A DNA stretch of 64,000 nt from Gammaproteobacteria bacterium (GTDB lineage Bacteria; Pseudomonadota; Gammaproteobacteria; Pseudomonadales; Azotimanducaceae): the NCBI GenBank assembly GCA_026707945.1, contig JAPOVV010000074.1:1-64000 (forward strand), given 5' to 3'. Every line of letters begins with the position of its first letter. Position 1 is the stretch's first letter. The notes beneath the pieces were generated by a model. It worked only from the letters and a program-made list of their open reading frames with translations. It was not told where the DNA came from and ran no database searches. Shown here piece after piece: positions 1-8,158 of the stretch. The position numbers and the translations under genes were made by a program.

Positions 1-444
1 GAAGACCCAGGACCTATCGTAGATACTCACGGGACTATCGTAGGAGAGCACATCGGACTCCCCTACTACACGCTCGGGCAACGACAAGGACTGAGAGTCG
101 GCGGTATGCGCCACGCCGAGGAAGCCCCCTGGTACGTTCAGAGTAAACGTCTGAAGACGAATGAACTCGTCGTGACACAAAATCAATCAGAGCTAGAGGC
201 TACCGTCTTGCTCGCTGATGAAACGAATTGGTTCGTCGCGAATCCATCAGCAATCGAGCGATGTGACGCGATGGTTCGATATCGTTCAACGCCGAAGCCT
301 TGTACGATCGAAATCCACGACGCCGACGTAAAAGTTCGATTCGATGAACCTCAACGCGCGATTACGCCCGGTCAATATGTCGCGTTTTACGAAGGAAGTC
401 AATGCCTGGGTGGTGCCAAAATTAAGTTAGTAGAGACGAAATGA
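1..444 (+). CDS. mnmA: tRNA-specific 2-thiouridylase MnmA, C-terminal part (5' end outside window)
   Basis: The frame is open from base 1, so only about the last 147 residues are present. MnmA thiolates uridine 34 of tRNA-Lys, tRNA-Glu and tRNA-Gln using sulfur relayed through the Tus system. The visible part holds the family's conserved central motif GLPYYTLGQRQGLRVGG near residues 19-35, followed by PWYV and the small C-terminal beta-barrel domain. The P-loop and catalytic cysteines lie upstream of the window. The stop overlaps the purB start in an ATGA, so the two genes are translationally coupled. In Pseudomonas-type genomes hflD often lies between mnmA and purB; there is no room for it here. 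Confidence 0.95.
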   Translation, partial: EDPGPIVDTHGTIVGEHIGLPYYTLGQRQGLRVGGMRHAEEAPWYVQSKRLKTNELVVTQNQSELEATVLLADETNWFVANPSAIERCDAMVRYRSTPKPCTIEIHDADVKVRFDEPQRAITPGQYVAFYEGSQCLGGAKIKLVETK

Positions 445-1883
445 CGAAGAACCATCCAAAAATTCCGGCGGACCTCGTTGCAGATTCCTCGATCAACGAG
501 CTGCTTGCCCTCTCGCCGCTCGATGGACGGTACCGACGACATGTCGTTAACCTCTCAACGATCTGTAGCGAGTTCGGGTTGATCCGACGCCGTGTATCTG
601 TCGAAATCGAATGGTTGAAATTTCTCGCCGCAGATCTCAGATTGGTCGGCGATACCCGTCTAGATTCGCAGCAAGTAAGCGCACTACATGCCGTTCAGAC
701 CGAATTCACCATATCTGATGCCGAGCGAGTTCGGGCGATTGAGCAGGAAACGAATCACGATGTCAAGGCAGTCGAGTACTTCGTCAAAGAGAAACTTGAA
801 GCGATTGGTCTACACGCGCTGAAGGAGTACGTGCACTTTGCGTGTACGTCTGAGGACATCAACAATCTCGCCTACGCGATGATGCTTAGAGATGTACGTC
901 GCGATGTTCTACTGCCATTAATGGTTGAAGTCACGCGTGAAATCCTCTCTCTCGCGTCCTCAAACCTCGAGACCCCGATGTTGTCACGTACGCACGGTCA
1001 AACAGCATCGCCTACGACCTTAGGGAAGGAGCTCGTGAACGTTGTGGCTCGTCTTACGCAATGGGCGGAGCGCTTCAATGATGTAGCGATACAAGCCAAG
1101 ATCAATGGCGCAGTAGGTAATTTCAACGCGCACGTCGCCGCCGCGCCCGAAATTGACTGGCCTACAGCGTCGGCTACGTTTGTTGGGACGTTAGGGTTCA
1201 CTCCAAATCCGTACACGACACAAATCGAACCACACGACTGGATCGCGGAATACCTGAATGCGCTCGCGGGTTTCAACCAGGTGATACTGGATTTTGATAG
1301 AGACATATGGGCTTACATCGCACTCGGCTACTTCAAGCAGAAGCAAGTCGAAGGCGAAGTAGGTAGTTCAACGATGCCTCACAAGGTCAATCCGATTGAT
1401 TTCGAAAACTCAGAAGGAAACGTCGGTATAGGAAACGCGCTCGCGAAACACCTCGCCGATAAGTTGCTTATTTCGCGCTGGCAGCGAGACCTGACTGATT
1501 CAACGGCGTTACGAAATGTAGGTTCGGTATTTGGACATACCGTGATCGCACTTCGAAGCACAAGTCGAGGGTTGAAGAAACTCGAAGTGAATCAAGCGCT
1601 GCTTGGGAAGGATCTGGACGCAGCGTGGGAAGTATTGAGTGAAGCAGTGCAAACTGTTATGCGTCGACACGGTCTTTCCGATCCATATGAAACGGTAAAG
1701 GAGATCACACGCGGTAAGCAACTGACTGAACCACTCTACGCCGAAATGCTGGGAAAACTACCTCTAGATGAGAAATTGCTTTCGCAATTGCGAGCGATGC
1801 ATCCATCGACGTACATCGGTTTAGCAAAGGAGCTCGCAGACAAAGGCGTACATGAGCTCTCGGCCCGGCTTAAGAATCTATGA
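441..1883 (+). CDS. purB: Adenylosuccinate lyase
   Basis: 480 residues, close to the bacterial 455-480. PurB cleaves SAICAR to AICAR and adenylosuccinate to AMP, each time releasing fumarate, in purine synthesis. The fumarase/aspartase superfamily signature SSTMPHKVNPIDFENSEGN lies near residues 308-326, on the loop carrying the catalytic serine. The LSRTHGQTASPTT segment near 180-192 contains the conserved histidine. The N-terminal LSPLDGRYR is typical of the E. coli-type enzyme. The ATG overlaps the mnmA stop, and the purB stop overlaps the start of the next gene, so mnmA, purB and the acetyltransferase look like one operon. Confidence 0.97.
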   Translation: MTKNHPKIPADLVADSSINELLALSPLDGRYRRHVVNLSTICSEFGLIRRRVSVEIEWLKFLAADLRLVGDTRLDSQQVSALHAVQTEFTISDAERVRAIEQETNHDVKAVEYFVKEKLEAIGLHALKEYVHFACTSEDINNLAYAMMLRDVRRDVLLPLMVEVTREILSLASSNLETPMLSRTHGQTASPTTLGKELVNVVARLTQWAERFNDVAIQAKINGAVGNFNAHVAAAPEIDWPTASATFVGTLGFTPNPYTTQIEPHDWIAEYLNALAGFNQVILDFDRDIWAYIALGYFKQKQVEGEVGSSTMPHKVNPIDFENSEGNVGIGNALAKHLADKLLISRWQRDLTDSTALRNVGSVFGHTVIALRSTSRGLKKLEVNQALLGKDLDAAWEVLSEAVQTVMRRHGLSDPYETVKEITRGKQLTEPLYAEMLGKLPLDEKLLSQLRAMHPSTYIGLAKELADKGVHELSARLKNL

Positions 1884-2308
1884 CACCCGTTGTCCGTCGC
1901 GTCACGTGGGCAGACGCGTGCGAAGTACTTAAAGAAATTCGCTTCAAGGTCTTCGTAGAAGAGCAAGCGGTACCGATCGAAGAAGAACTGGATGGGATGG
2001 ATGAGGTTTCCACCCATTTCATAGCGTCACTAGACGGAAATCCCGTCGGCGTCGCCAGACTGATGCCATCGGGGCAGATCGGCCGTATGGCGGTGCTCAT
2101 TCCCTACAGAAGAAATGGTATCGGCGCTTTGCTGCTGTGCGCTGCGGTAAACGAAGCGCTCGAAAACGGTCACGTGGAACCATTTCTTCATGCCCAGACT
2201 CATGCACTCAGCTTCTATGAAGAAAATGGCTTTTCAGCGTTTGGCGAACTTTTTCTCGACGCAGGGATAGAGCATCGCGCAATGCGGTATGTTGGGAGCA
2301 AAAAATAA
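1880..2308 (+). CDS. GNAT-family N-acetyltransferase (YjcF/ElaA-like)
   Basis: 142 residues forming a single GNAT domain. The acetyl-CoA pyrophosphate-binding motif appears as RRNGIGALLL around residues 77-86, preceded by the beta-strand IGRMAVLIP. Near the C-terminus, FYEENGF followed by GIEHRAMRY matches the small YjcF/ElaA-type branch. The N-terminal part, with EIRFKVFVEEQ and DEVSTHFIA, also fits that branch. The substrate is unknown. The gene overlaps purB by ATGA, which suggests cotranscription, but I infer no purine role from that alone. About 100 bases without a gene follow before aceA. Confidence 0.85.
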   Translation: MTPVVRRVTWADACEVLKEIRFKVFVEEQAVPIEEELDGMDEVSTHFIASLDGNPVGVARLMPSGQIGRMAVLIPYRRNGIGALLLCAAVNEALENGHVEPFLHAQTHALSFYEENGFSAFGELFLDAGIEHRAMRYVGSKK

Positions 2309-2410
2309 AACATTCCATTAAAGAAAGTAATTCATGCTATCTATTCTCTTTTTTACTCAAATCTGATTCCTAGAATTCGCGCCTTTCTATATAGCGCAAC
2401 CGATAAACTC

Positions 2411-3784
2411 ATGGCTCTTCACTACCAACCTCGCAAATCACGTTCTGAACAGATCGCCGAATTAGAGGAAGAATGGCGCACAAATCCTCGCTGGAGCGAC
2501 GTTAAGCGCGGTTACTCCGCAGAAGACGTCGTGCAATTACGAGGCACCATTCCCCATCGGAGCATGTTGGCCGCACACGGCGCCGACAAGCTCTGGGACC
2601 TACTGCAATCGGAAGACTTCGTGAACTGTCTGGGCGCACTAACTGGTGGTCAAGCGGTCCAGCAAGTCAAGGCGGGCATCAAGGCTATCTATCTGTCAGG
2701 CTGGCAAGTTGCCGCAGACGCAAACACCTCAGAGACGATGTACCCCGACCAGTCGTTGTACGCTGTTAACTCTGTTCCAACCGTCGTCAATCGCATCAAT
2801 AACGCCTTTCGACGTGCCGACGAGATTCAGTGGTCGAAAGGGATCGACGATGGTATTGACTACTACGCACCCATCGTCGCGGACGCCGAAGCTGGGTTCG
2901 GCGGCATTCTCAACGCATTCGAGCTCATGAAGGCAATGATCAACGCTGGGGCCGCAGGCGTCCACTTCGAAGATCAGCTTGCAAGCGTGAAGAAATGCGG
3001 TCATATGGGCGGGAAGGTGCTCGTACCGACCGTAGAGGCCGTTCAAAAGCTGATCGCTGCCCGTCTCGCCGCAGACGTATGCGATGTTCCGACATTGCTG
3101 ATGGCGAGGACTGACGCGAACGCCGCAGAAATGCTGACGACTGACATCGATGAACATGACAAGCCTTTCATTACGGGTGAACGGACGCCGGAAGGGTTTT
3201 ATCGAACGCGTGCAGGGTTGCCGCAAGCGATTGCTCGGGGGAAGGCTTACGCGCCCTACGCTGACCTGATTTGGTGCGAAACAGCGGTACCGGACCTCGA
3301 TGAAGCAAAAGCATTTGCCGACGCGATCCACAACGACTACCCTGACCAGATGCTCGCGTACAACTGTTCACCGAGCTTCAATTGGCGAAAGAACCTAGAC
3401 GACGCGACTATCGCGAAGTTTCAACGCGAACTCGCTGCCATGGGTTATCGCTTCCAATTCATCACGCTAGCCGGTATCCACAGCATGTGGTACAACATGT
3501 TCGACTTGGCGCAGAAATACGTTAAGAACCAAATGACGGCGTACGTCGAACTCCAAGAACAAGAGTTCGCAGCAGAGTCCCGCGGTTACTCATTCGTCAG
3601 TCACCAACAGGAAGTAGGCACGGGTTACTTCGATGAAGTTGCCAACGTGATCCAAGGTGGCGAATCTTCGGTCACCGCCCTGACGGGTTCGACGGAAGAA
3701 GAGCAGTTCACACAAGAAGACGACGCGAGCGGTACGCCTGAGTCCCACATCGAGGAACTCATTCGCGGCGCGGTTAAAAGCTAA
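2411..3784 (+). CDS. aceA: Isocitrate lyase
   Basis: 457 residues, slightly longer than the 434 of E. coli AceA. It splits isocitrate to glyoxylate and succinate, the first step of the glyoxylate bypass needed for growth on acetate or fatty acids. The ICL signature [14 protein letters not shown] lies near residues 194-207 with the catalytic cysteine at about 196. Further family motifs are ADAEAGFGG (metal-binding aspartates), ARTDA and YNCSPSFNW. No malate synthase gene is in the window. The gene has its own 102-base AT-rich leader and is followed by a clear hairpin terminator, so it appears to be a single-gene unit. Confidence 0.97.
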   Translation: MALHYQPRKSRSEQIAELEEEWRTNPRWSDVKRGYSAEDVVQLRGTIPHRSMLAAHGADKLWDLLQSEDFVNCLGALTGGQAVQQVKAGIKAIYLSGWQVAADANTSETMYPDQSLYAVNSVPTVVNRINNAFRRADEIQWSKGIDDGIDYYAPIVADAEAGFGGILNAFELMKAMINAGAAGVHFEDQLASVKKCGHMGGKVLVPTVEAVQKLIAARLAADVCDVPTLLMARTDANAAEMLTTDIDEHDKPFITGERTPEGFYRTRAGLPQAIARGKAYAPYADLIWCETAVPDLDEAKAFADAIHNDYPDQMLAYNCSPSFNWRKNLDDATIAKFQRELAAMGYRFQFITLAGIHSMWYNMFDLAQKYVKNQMTAYVELQEQEFAAESRGYSFVSHQQEVGTGYFDEVANVIQGGESSVTALTGSTEEEQFTQEDDASGTPESHIEELIRGAVKS

Positions 3785-3803
3785 ACGGTCCGTTCTTTAA
3801 ATT

Positions 3804-3839
3804 CACCGAGCGCTACGATGTGGCGTTCGGTGTTTTTTT
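3804..3839 (+). terminator. Rho-independent terminator of aceA
   Basis: A 10-bp stem pairs 3804-3813 (CACCGAGCGC) with 3823-3832 (GCGTTCGGTG) with one G-U pair and a 9-base loop. It is followed at once by a run of seven T residues. It begins 19 bases after the aceA stop codon and points in the same direction. The rest of 3840-3975, up to the convergent nudC stop, shows no gene. Confidence 0.85.
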
Positions 3840-3975
3840 CGACGGAATCTATAAGAAGCTATTTTCGCCAGAGGCGATATACACCCGTAAATGTCGGGAA
3901 ACAAACGGGATTTCGTCGGGATAACTTACGAGCAAATCTGGATAAGCTGCGAATAACTTACAGTTCTGGTCGTCG

Positions 3976-4815
3976 TTAAGCGGTGTCTTGCTTCTCGTCG
4001 ATAAAACTATTGATTAGCCAGCGAGAAATCGCGGTCGCTCCTGGAACATTCGGCAATTCGTCGTAGCGAAACCATCGCGCTTCAGCAATTTCCTCGTCAT
4101 GAAATGTAAGGTCGCCTGAATCGTAGTCACAGTGGAACCCCAACATCAGCGAGTTTGGAAAAGGCCACGACTGGCTACCCAGGTAACGTAGATTCTTGAC
4201 TTTGAGACCGACTTCCTCTCTGATCTCGCGATGCACCGTCTGCTCGATCGATTCACCCGGTTCGACAAATCCCGCGAGCGTGCTGAACATACCTTGAGGC
4301 CAGTTGTAGTTACGCGCTAGAAGCATCTCATCGCCTTTACGAACCAGCACGATGATGCTAGGACTCAACCGAGGATAAGCGACCAATCCACACGAAGGGC
4401 AATATCGTGCGCGATCCGACCGGTGATCTTCCATAGGATCACCGCACCGGCCACAGTACTGATTCGTCCGTACCATCTCAACGATCTGCTTAGCGCGACC
4501 AGCCAGATAGAACATTCCGGGTTCAACTCGACCCAACCAGCCTCGAAGGTCCGATACTGCATATCCCGGAGGTACTTCGCCTTTAATATCGAGCGCAAAG
4601 CATGGGTTGTCTCGCCAAGCGCCCAAGTAATTCTTGCTACGCGTCTCGACATCAAGCCAACGAAATTCATCGGCTTCGATGGGACGAGGAATGCCGCCTT
4701 CGCTTATCGACAACAACTGATCACCCATCAAACAAAAATAGAGCGCGTTCTCTGCGCTTTGATTTTCATGGTTCACCGGATGGGACAAGAAATCGTCAGG
4801 GTCGAAAGGCCACAT
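3976..4815 (-). CDS. nudC: NADH pyrophosphatase / NAD-capped RNA decapping hydrolase NudC
   Basis: 279 residues (E. coli 257). NudC hydrolyses NAD(H) to NMN(H) and AMP and removes NAD caps from RNA 5' ends. All family hallmarks are present: a C4 zinc site at Cys121, Cys124, Cys139 and Cys142; the Nudix box GFVEPGESI...REIREEVGL at about 182-204; and the NADH-pyrophosphatase signature SQSWPFPNS at 214-222 (usual form SQPWPFPxS, so one proline is replaced by serine). The ATG gives an N-terminal domain of normal length. It is divergent from nhaB and shares a 149-base upstream region with it. Confidence 0.95.
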   Translation of the reverse strand: MWPFDPDDFLSHPVNHENQSAENALYFCLMGDQLLSISEGGIPRPIEADEFRWLDVETRSKNYLGAWRDNPCFALDIKGEVPPGYAVSDLRGWLGRVEPGMFYLAGRAKQIVEMVRTNQYCGRCGDPMEDHRSDRARYCPSCGLVAYPRLSPSIIVLVRKGDEMLLARNYNWPQGMFSTLAGFVEPGESIEQTVHREIREEVGLKVKNLRYLGSQSWPFPNSLMLGFHCDYDSGDLTFHDEEIAEARWFRYDELPNVPGATAISRWLINSFIDEKQDTA

Positions 4816-4964
4816 ATGACTTACGGTCTGATTGGAGGGCGTGATTTTAGGAGGCGCGACAGAGCGCGTTAGTTTGCCAATCTATCGACATGCGCATAGG
4901 CAAAATTAGCGACTTTATCGGCGCGTAATCGCACGACCGGTCTACTTAGTTTTTAAGGAATAGT

Positions 4965-6500
4965 GTGAGCTCTCGATCCGCACCCACCATCCACGCCAAA
5001 TCACTACCCGAAGCGTTTTGGCAAGGCTTTCTAGGTTCCTCACCCGATTGGTACAAGTACACGATCATCGCGTTCTTGGTCATCAACCCAATCCTGCTTT
5101 TTATTCCAGGCATAGGCGTCACGGTTGTTGGGTGGATTCTTGTTCTAGAGTTCATTTTTACGCTCGCTATGGCACTCACATGCTATCCCTTGCTCCCAGG
5201 TGGCCTGCTTGCACTCGAGGCGGTTGTCATCGGCTTGACAACCCCAGAAGCCATCTACGGAGAGTTGCAACAGAACCTGAAGGTGATTCTGCTCCTGGTA
5301 TTCATGGTGGCGGGCATCTATTTCATGAAGGACTTGCTGTTGTTCATCTTCAGCAAGCTACTCATCCACGTACGTTCCAAAGTCTTGTTGTCGTTGCTAC
5401 TTTCGTTCGTCGCAGCTTTTCTGTCGGCGTTCTTGGACGCACTTACCGTCATGGCGGTCATCATCGCTGTATCGCTCGGGTTTTACGCGGTATACAACTC
5501 TGTCGCTGCAGGATTGGAAGAGGTACCGGAAGACGTTCACGACATCCCGGAGCTGAGCGAAGAACATCAAACGGACCTCGAAGAGTTTCGCGCATTCCTC
5601 CGAAATCTCGTCATGCATGGTGCTGTGGGTACCGCCCTTGGCGGCGTAACAACCCAGGTTGGCGAACCACAGAATCTACTGATCGCGGATCGCCTCGGTT
5701 GGGAGTTCATGGAATTTGTCTTCCAAATGGCACCCGTGACATTCCCGGTGTTAATCGTCGGTCTGGCGACATGCGTCTTACTGGAAATCACGCGCATCTT
5801 TGGATACGGCGCGAGGATTCCTCATTCTGTTCACAGAATTCTGCTCGAAGCCCACTCTGAGGAAATGAGGCAGCTGACGCACGGCGATCGCAGCGCACTA
5901 ATCGTACAAGGGATCGCCGCTTTAACGCTCATCTTCGCGCTCGCATTTCACGTAGCGGAAGTTGGTTTGATCGGCTTACTGGTCATTGTGCTTCAGACTG
6001 CGTTCAACGGCGAAACCGAAGAGCACAACATCGGCAAAGCGTTTCAGGAAGCGTTGCCATTCACGGCATTGCTCGTCGTGTTTTTTGCAATCGTCGCCGT
6101 GATCCATGGTGCTCACCTCTTTACACCTATCTCCGATTGGGTTTTGAGTCTACCAGTGGATTCGCAGCCTGGGTTTTATTACATTGCGAACGGCTTGCTT
6201 TCGGCGATTAGCGACAACGTATTCGTGGCAACAGTCTACATTCAAGACGTCGCGGACGCGTACGCAAATGGGGAAATAACGCGTCAGCAATTCGATGCAT
6301 TAGGTATCGCGATAAATACTGGCACGAATATTCCTAGTATCCTGACGCCCAACGGACAAGCGGCTTTTCTCTTCCTACTGACTTCGTCCCTTGCCCCGTT
6401 GATCCGCCTGTCATACGGGCGGATGGTCTACATGGCGATTCCGTACTTTGTGACGATGGGAACCGTTGGTTGGATCTGTGTGAACTGGTTCCTGATGTAG
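4965..6500 (+). CDS. nhaB: Na+/H+ antiporter NhaB
   Basis: 511 residues, the usual length for NhaB. It exports Na+ in exchange for protons at the inner membrane. The sequence alternates long hydrophobic segments with short loops, about ten to twelve membrane spans. It has NhaB-type segments such as [21 protein letters not shown] near the middle and [28 protein letters not shown] near the C-terminus. The start is a GTG with AAGGA about 8 bases upstream. The stop lies one base from the convergent dnaQ stop. The presence of NhaB fits a saline or marine habitat but does not prove it. Confidence 0.95.
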   Translation: MSSRSAPTIHAKSLPEAFWQGFLGSSPDWYKYTIIAFLVINPILLFIPGIGVTVVGWILVLEFIFTLAMALTCYPLLPGGLLALEAVVIGLTTPEAIYGELQQNLKVILLLVFMVAGIYFMKDLLLFIFSKLLIHVRSKVLLSLLLSFVAAFLSAFLDALTVMAVIIAVSLGFYAVYNSVAAGLEEVPEDVHDIPELSEEHQTDLEEFRAFLRNLVMHGAVGTALGGVTTQVGEPQNLLIADRLGWEFMEFVFQMAPVTFPVLIVGLATCVLLEITRIFGYGARIPHSVHRILLEAHSEEMRQLTHGDRSALIVQGIAALTLIFALAFHVAEVGLIGLLVIVLQTAFNGETEEHNIGKAFQEALPFTALLVVFFAIVAVIHGAHLFTPISDWVLSLPVDSQPGFYYIANGLLSAISDNVFVATVYIQDVADAYANGEITRQQFDALGIAINTGTNIPSILTPNGQAAFLFLLTSSLAPLIRLSYGRMVYMAIPYFVTMGTVGWICVNWFLM

Positions 6501-6501
6501 A

Positions 6502-7173
6502 TTACGTCTCGGCAGCTAGCTTCCGCATGTATTCTTCGTGCGCAGCTAGTTCAGCATCCGTCGCATGGATAACGAGTGGATTTTGTCGTTGGATCTTCAA
6601 AAATCGAGGCTCTTCGTAGACTTCTTCCGATTCCTCAAGCTCTCCTAGGAGACTATTCTTCGACTCAAGCATGCGAAGATAGACTTCAGCCAGTAGCTGT
6701 GAGTCCAAAAGAGCGCCGTGTTTATCTCGATCTGTACGGTCAACGGCGTATTTACTGCACAGCGCATCCAGACTAACCTGCCCGCTCTTGTGGATCTGTT
6801 TAGCAAGCGTCATAGTATCTGTGATTCGGCAAAGATCCGCCATTCGCTCGGCTCGATTTGCGTGCTGAAACTCTGCGTCAATAAACCGCACGTCAAAAGT
6901 GGCGTTATGCATGAACACCTCGCGACCGCGAATAAAGTCGATGAAACGATCCGCGACATCGCGGAACCGCGGTTCATTAGCGAGCATCTCAATTGTGATC
7001 CCATGAACTTCTGAGGCTTCCGGATCAATTTCTCGCTCTGGATTGAGTAATTGATGAAATTCCTCATTCGTGTGCATGCCGTCTCGAACCACAGTCGCTC
7101 CGAGTTCAATGATTCGATGCCCAGCTGACACGTCGATTCCGGTCGTTTCGGTATCAAGAAAAACTTGAATCAA
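6502..7173 (-). CDS. dnaQ: DNA polymerase III epsilon subunit (3'-5' proofreading exonuclease)
   Basis: DEDDh exonuclease: FLDTETTG carries the first Asp/Glu pair at the N-terminus, HNATFDVRF the second Asp, and DKHGALLDSQLLAEVY the His and final Asp. I chose the TTG at 7173, which gives 223 residues, because GAGGA lies 7 bases upstream and the protein then starts directly at the exonuclease core as in other DnaQ. An upstream ATG at 7215 would add 14 residues and overlap rnhA. The C-terminal region binds the polymerase alpha subunit. It follows rnhA on the same strand, a common gammaproteobacterial pairing. Confidence 0.94.
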   Translation of the reverse strand: MIQVFLDTETTGIDVSAGHRIIELGATVVRDGMHTNEEFHQLLNPEREIDPEASEVHGITIEMLANEPRFRDVADRFIDFIRGREVFMHNATFDVRFIDAEFQHANRAERMADLCRITDTMTLAKQIHKSGQVSLDALCSKYAVDRTDRDKHGALLDSQLLAEVYLRMLESKNSLLGELEESEEVYEEPRFLKIQRQNPLVIHATDAELAAHEEYMRKLAAET

Positions 7174-7189
7174 CTGAAAATCCTCACTG

Positions 7190-8158
7190 TCAAGGTCGGG
7201 ACAACTCTTGCGCATCGCGCGCGGCTAAGGCTGCAGCATGCACAAGAGAAGCTGGGGAGTTTTCATCTGAACGACGTTCAAGTTGCCAATCGATATTTGC
7301 GCGCCCGAGCAAGCCATGTATCTGCATCCACAGATCCTTATTAGCGATGGGCTTGTCATTGGATTTACGCCAACCGCGTCGTCGCCATCCTTCCAACCAC
7401 TGTGTGACGCCCTTGAACAGATATTCGGCATCTGTCGTCACACTCACGGCTTCTTTTTCAGGTATCGAACGCATCAACTCGATCACGCCTGTGAGCAGGC
7501 AGCGATTCACACTCATTCGGTCTTGAACGCGTTGAGAGATGTCTACCTTTCCTTCTCTTTCTCGCACGATCGCCCATGCACTATGACTCTCGCCGATATT
7601 CGCGGCAGAAATGTAGAAGTTCACGTTAGGTGGCGGCGTAGCTGCTGTCGTTATCGTCCTTTCTTCGGTGATAGTTGAAGCAGCGTGGGTTTTACTGGCA
7701 GACATCGCAGCATCTCGGGCTGCTTGATCGACTAGCTCGTTGAAGGTATGTCCGGCATGCGCCTTGACCCAACGCCAATCAACCTGTAAACGCGTGTTCT
7801 GTGCATGCAGTTCAAGCCACAGATCCTTGTTAAGGACGGGTTGACCTTTTCGTCGTGTCCACCCATTAGCTATCCAGGCGTCCATCCATTCGGTAATACC
7901 ACGGCGAAGGTACTCGGAGTCGGTGAATAGTTCGACCTTCTCTCCGTCTGTACACGTCTTCAACGCTTCAATCGCTGCCGTTAGCTCCATGCGATTGTTG
8001 GTTGAATGCGCTTCGCTGCCTTTTACGAGCTCGTTGGCTTCGCCGTCGACGACCGGCAGGTAAGCCCAGCCACCAGGTCCGGGATTTGTAGGTGCACAGG
8101 AACCGTCCGTGTAAAGAACGACCTTGGACTTTGTTACGGTCTGACTACTCGATCTCAA
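7190..8158 (-). CDS. rnhA: Ribonuclease HI with a second, degenerate RNase H domain
   Basis: 322 residues, about twice the usual 150. The first domain (about 11-152) is a complete RNase HI that cuts RNA in RNA-DNA hybrids: Asp18 in YTDGSC, Glu58 in NRMELT, Asp80 in FTDSEY, His134 in KAHAGH and Asp144 in ELVDQA. After an Ala/Thr/Pro-rich linker (about 153-177) a second copy of the fold runs from about 178 to 318. There the equivalents are Ser184, Leu221, Asp243, Ser297 and His307, so only one catalytic acid survives. The basic handle segment (second copy about 254-277, with WLEGWRRRGW and KDLW) is well kept. The only usable start is a TTG overlapping the ppiD stop. dnaQ follows 17 bases downstream. 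Confidence 0.93.
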   Translation of the reverse strand: MRSSSQTVTKSKVVLYTDGSCAPTNPGPGGWAYLPVVDGEANELVKGSEAHSTNNRMELTAAIEALKTCTDGEKVELFTDSEYLRRGITEWMDAWIANGWTRRKGQPVLNKDLWLELHAQNTRLQVDWRWVKAHAGHTFNELVDQAARDAAMSASKTHAASTITEERTITTAATPPPNVNFYISAANIGESHSAWAIVREREGKVDISQRVQDRMSVNRCLLTGVIELMRSIPEKEAVSVTTDAEYLFKGVTQWLEGWRRRGWRKSNDKPIANKDLWMQIHGLLGRANIDWQLERRSDENSPASLVHAAALAARDAQELSRP

